Origin: Erysipelotrichaceae bacterium
GTDB lineage: Bacteria > Bacillota_I > Bacilli_A > Erysipelotrichales > Erysipelotrichaceae
Reading direction: 5' to 3'
Length of the DNA stretch: 44,446 nucleotides
NCBI GenBank assembly: GCA_021209625.1
Contig: JAJOHZ010000003.1
Span: 1 to 44,446, forward strand
Shown here piece by piece: positions 44,320 through 44,446 of the stretch (position 1 is the stretch's first letter; each line of letters opens with the position of its first letter). Under the pieces are notes generated by a model. That model was not told the DNA's origin. It searched no databases and was given only the letters and a program-made list of their open reading frames with translations. The translations under genes were made by a program, and so were the position numbers.

Positions 44320-44446
44320 GCACCTAAGCGGCGCAAAACATGGATCTTTGAAAACTAAATAGGAAACAACAAGTACAAACTTGACTGATTAGCGAGAGTT
44401 AATCAGAATGTCAAAATAAGTAAAAATAAATCTCTGTCAAAGAGAT
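44320..44446 (+). other. Leader of an rRNA operon (16S gene beyond the edge)
   Basis: GATCTTTGAAAACTAAATA at 44343-44361 is the sequence typically found before 16S rRNA in Bacillota, near the boxA antitermination signal. A hairpin with CTGATTA/TAATCAG arms follows (44384-44405), then ATCTCT/AGAGAT at the window end, possibly part of the 16S processing stem. The mature 16S does not start within the window. Confidence 0.8.

Noticed and set aside
1-44446. CRISPR arrays, insertion sequences, prophage or integrase genes
   Set aside because: No spaced direct repeats, transposase, integrase or phage structural genes are seen in the window.

Overview
The window reads as chromosome of a low-GC, walled Bacillota (Firmicutes) bacterium that uses the standard code with TGA as stop. 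Several housekeeping proteins look like those of Erysipelotrichia-type relatives, but this placement is inference. Supporting signs are strong AAGGAGG-type ribosome binding sites, T-box and TPP riboswitch control, CIRCE operators, an FNLR-type cell-wall gene set (MurB, MurF, Ddl) and a Firmicutes-style rRNA leader at the right edge. There is no phage, transposon or CRISPR array; gene content is ordinary core and accessory metabolism.

Layout. 1-3.7 kb: Asn T-box and asnA, an OmpR-type two-component system, and a zinc-ribbon protein. 3.8-5.5 kb (minus): SPFH protein, NfeD-like protein and an unknown small protein. 5.6-13.5 kb: alpha/beta hydrolase, a membrane-anchored MurF, Nudix, Ddl, two tandem MgtE magnesium channels, DeoD. 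13.6-15.5 kb: leucine-rich-repeat membrane protein, tRNA-Ser/Asp/Gly, lipoprotein. 15.8-22.6 kb: MurB, DUF2177, an overlapping pentose-phosphate operon (gnd, zwf, HAD), nitroreductase, CIRCE-controlled Hsp20, SWIM protein. 22.7-33.6 kb: ManA and fructokinase, AhpD-like protein, ZIP transporter and an unknown membrane protein (minus), HAD-PepF, a BusR-like regulator with a papain-like protein, UMF1 transporter, VOC dioxygenase. 33.6-38.2 kb: DEAD-box helicase, divergent from a small leader ORF with an attenuator-like terminator, then an ankyrin protein and an EF-G paralogue. 38.3-44.4 kb: superoxide dismutase, M32 carboxypeptidase, PgpA, thioredoxin-like lipoprotein, AAC(3)-like protein, GNAT, fRMsr, TPP riboswitch-ThiT, DUF402 phosphatase, and finally the promoter and leader of an rRNA operon.

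Two cross-cutting observations matter. First, ten conserved genes (asnA, second mgtE, murB, zwf, hsp20, ZIP, pepF, VOC, EF-G paralogue, DUF402) are each broken by one or two single-base indels, and correcting them restores normal family lengths. This looks much more like uncorrected consensus error than decay, so they are listed as single interrupted genes. Second, four genes have a -10 box only 6-7 bases before the ATG, suggesting leaderless mRNAs.

The best candidate for something undescribed is 35269-38214: a promoter, a 29-codon ORF with a good ribosome binding site whose stop codon lies in the loop of a perfect 9-bp intrinsic terminator, and then an ankyrin-repeat gene and an EF-G-like translation factor with no room for a promoter in between. 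This has the architecture of a translation-sensing attenuator controlling an alternative elongation factor.
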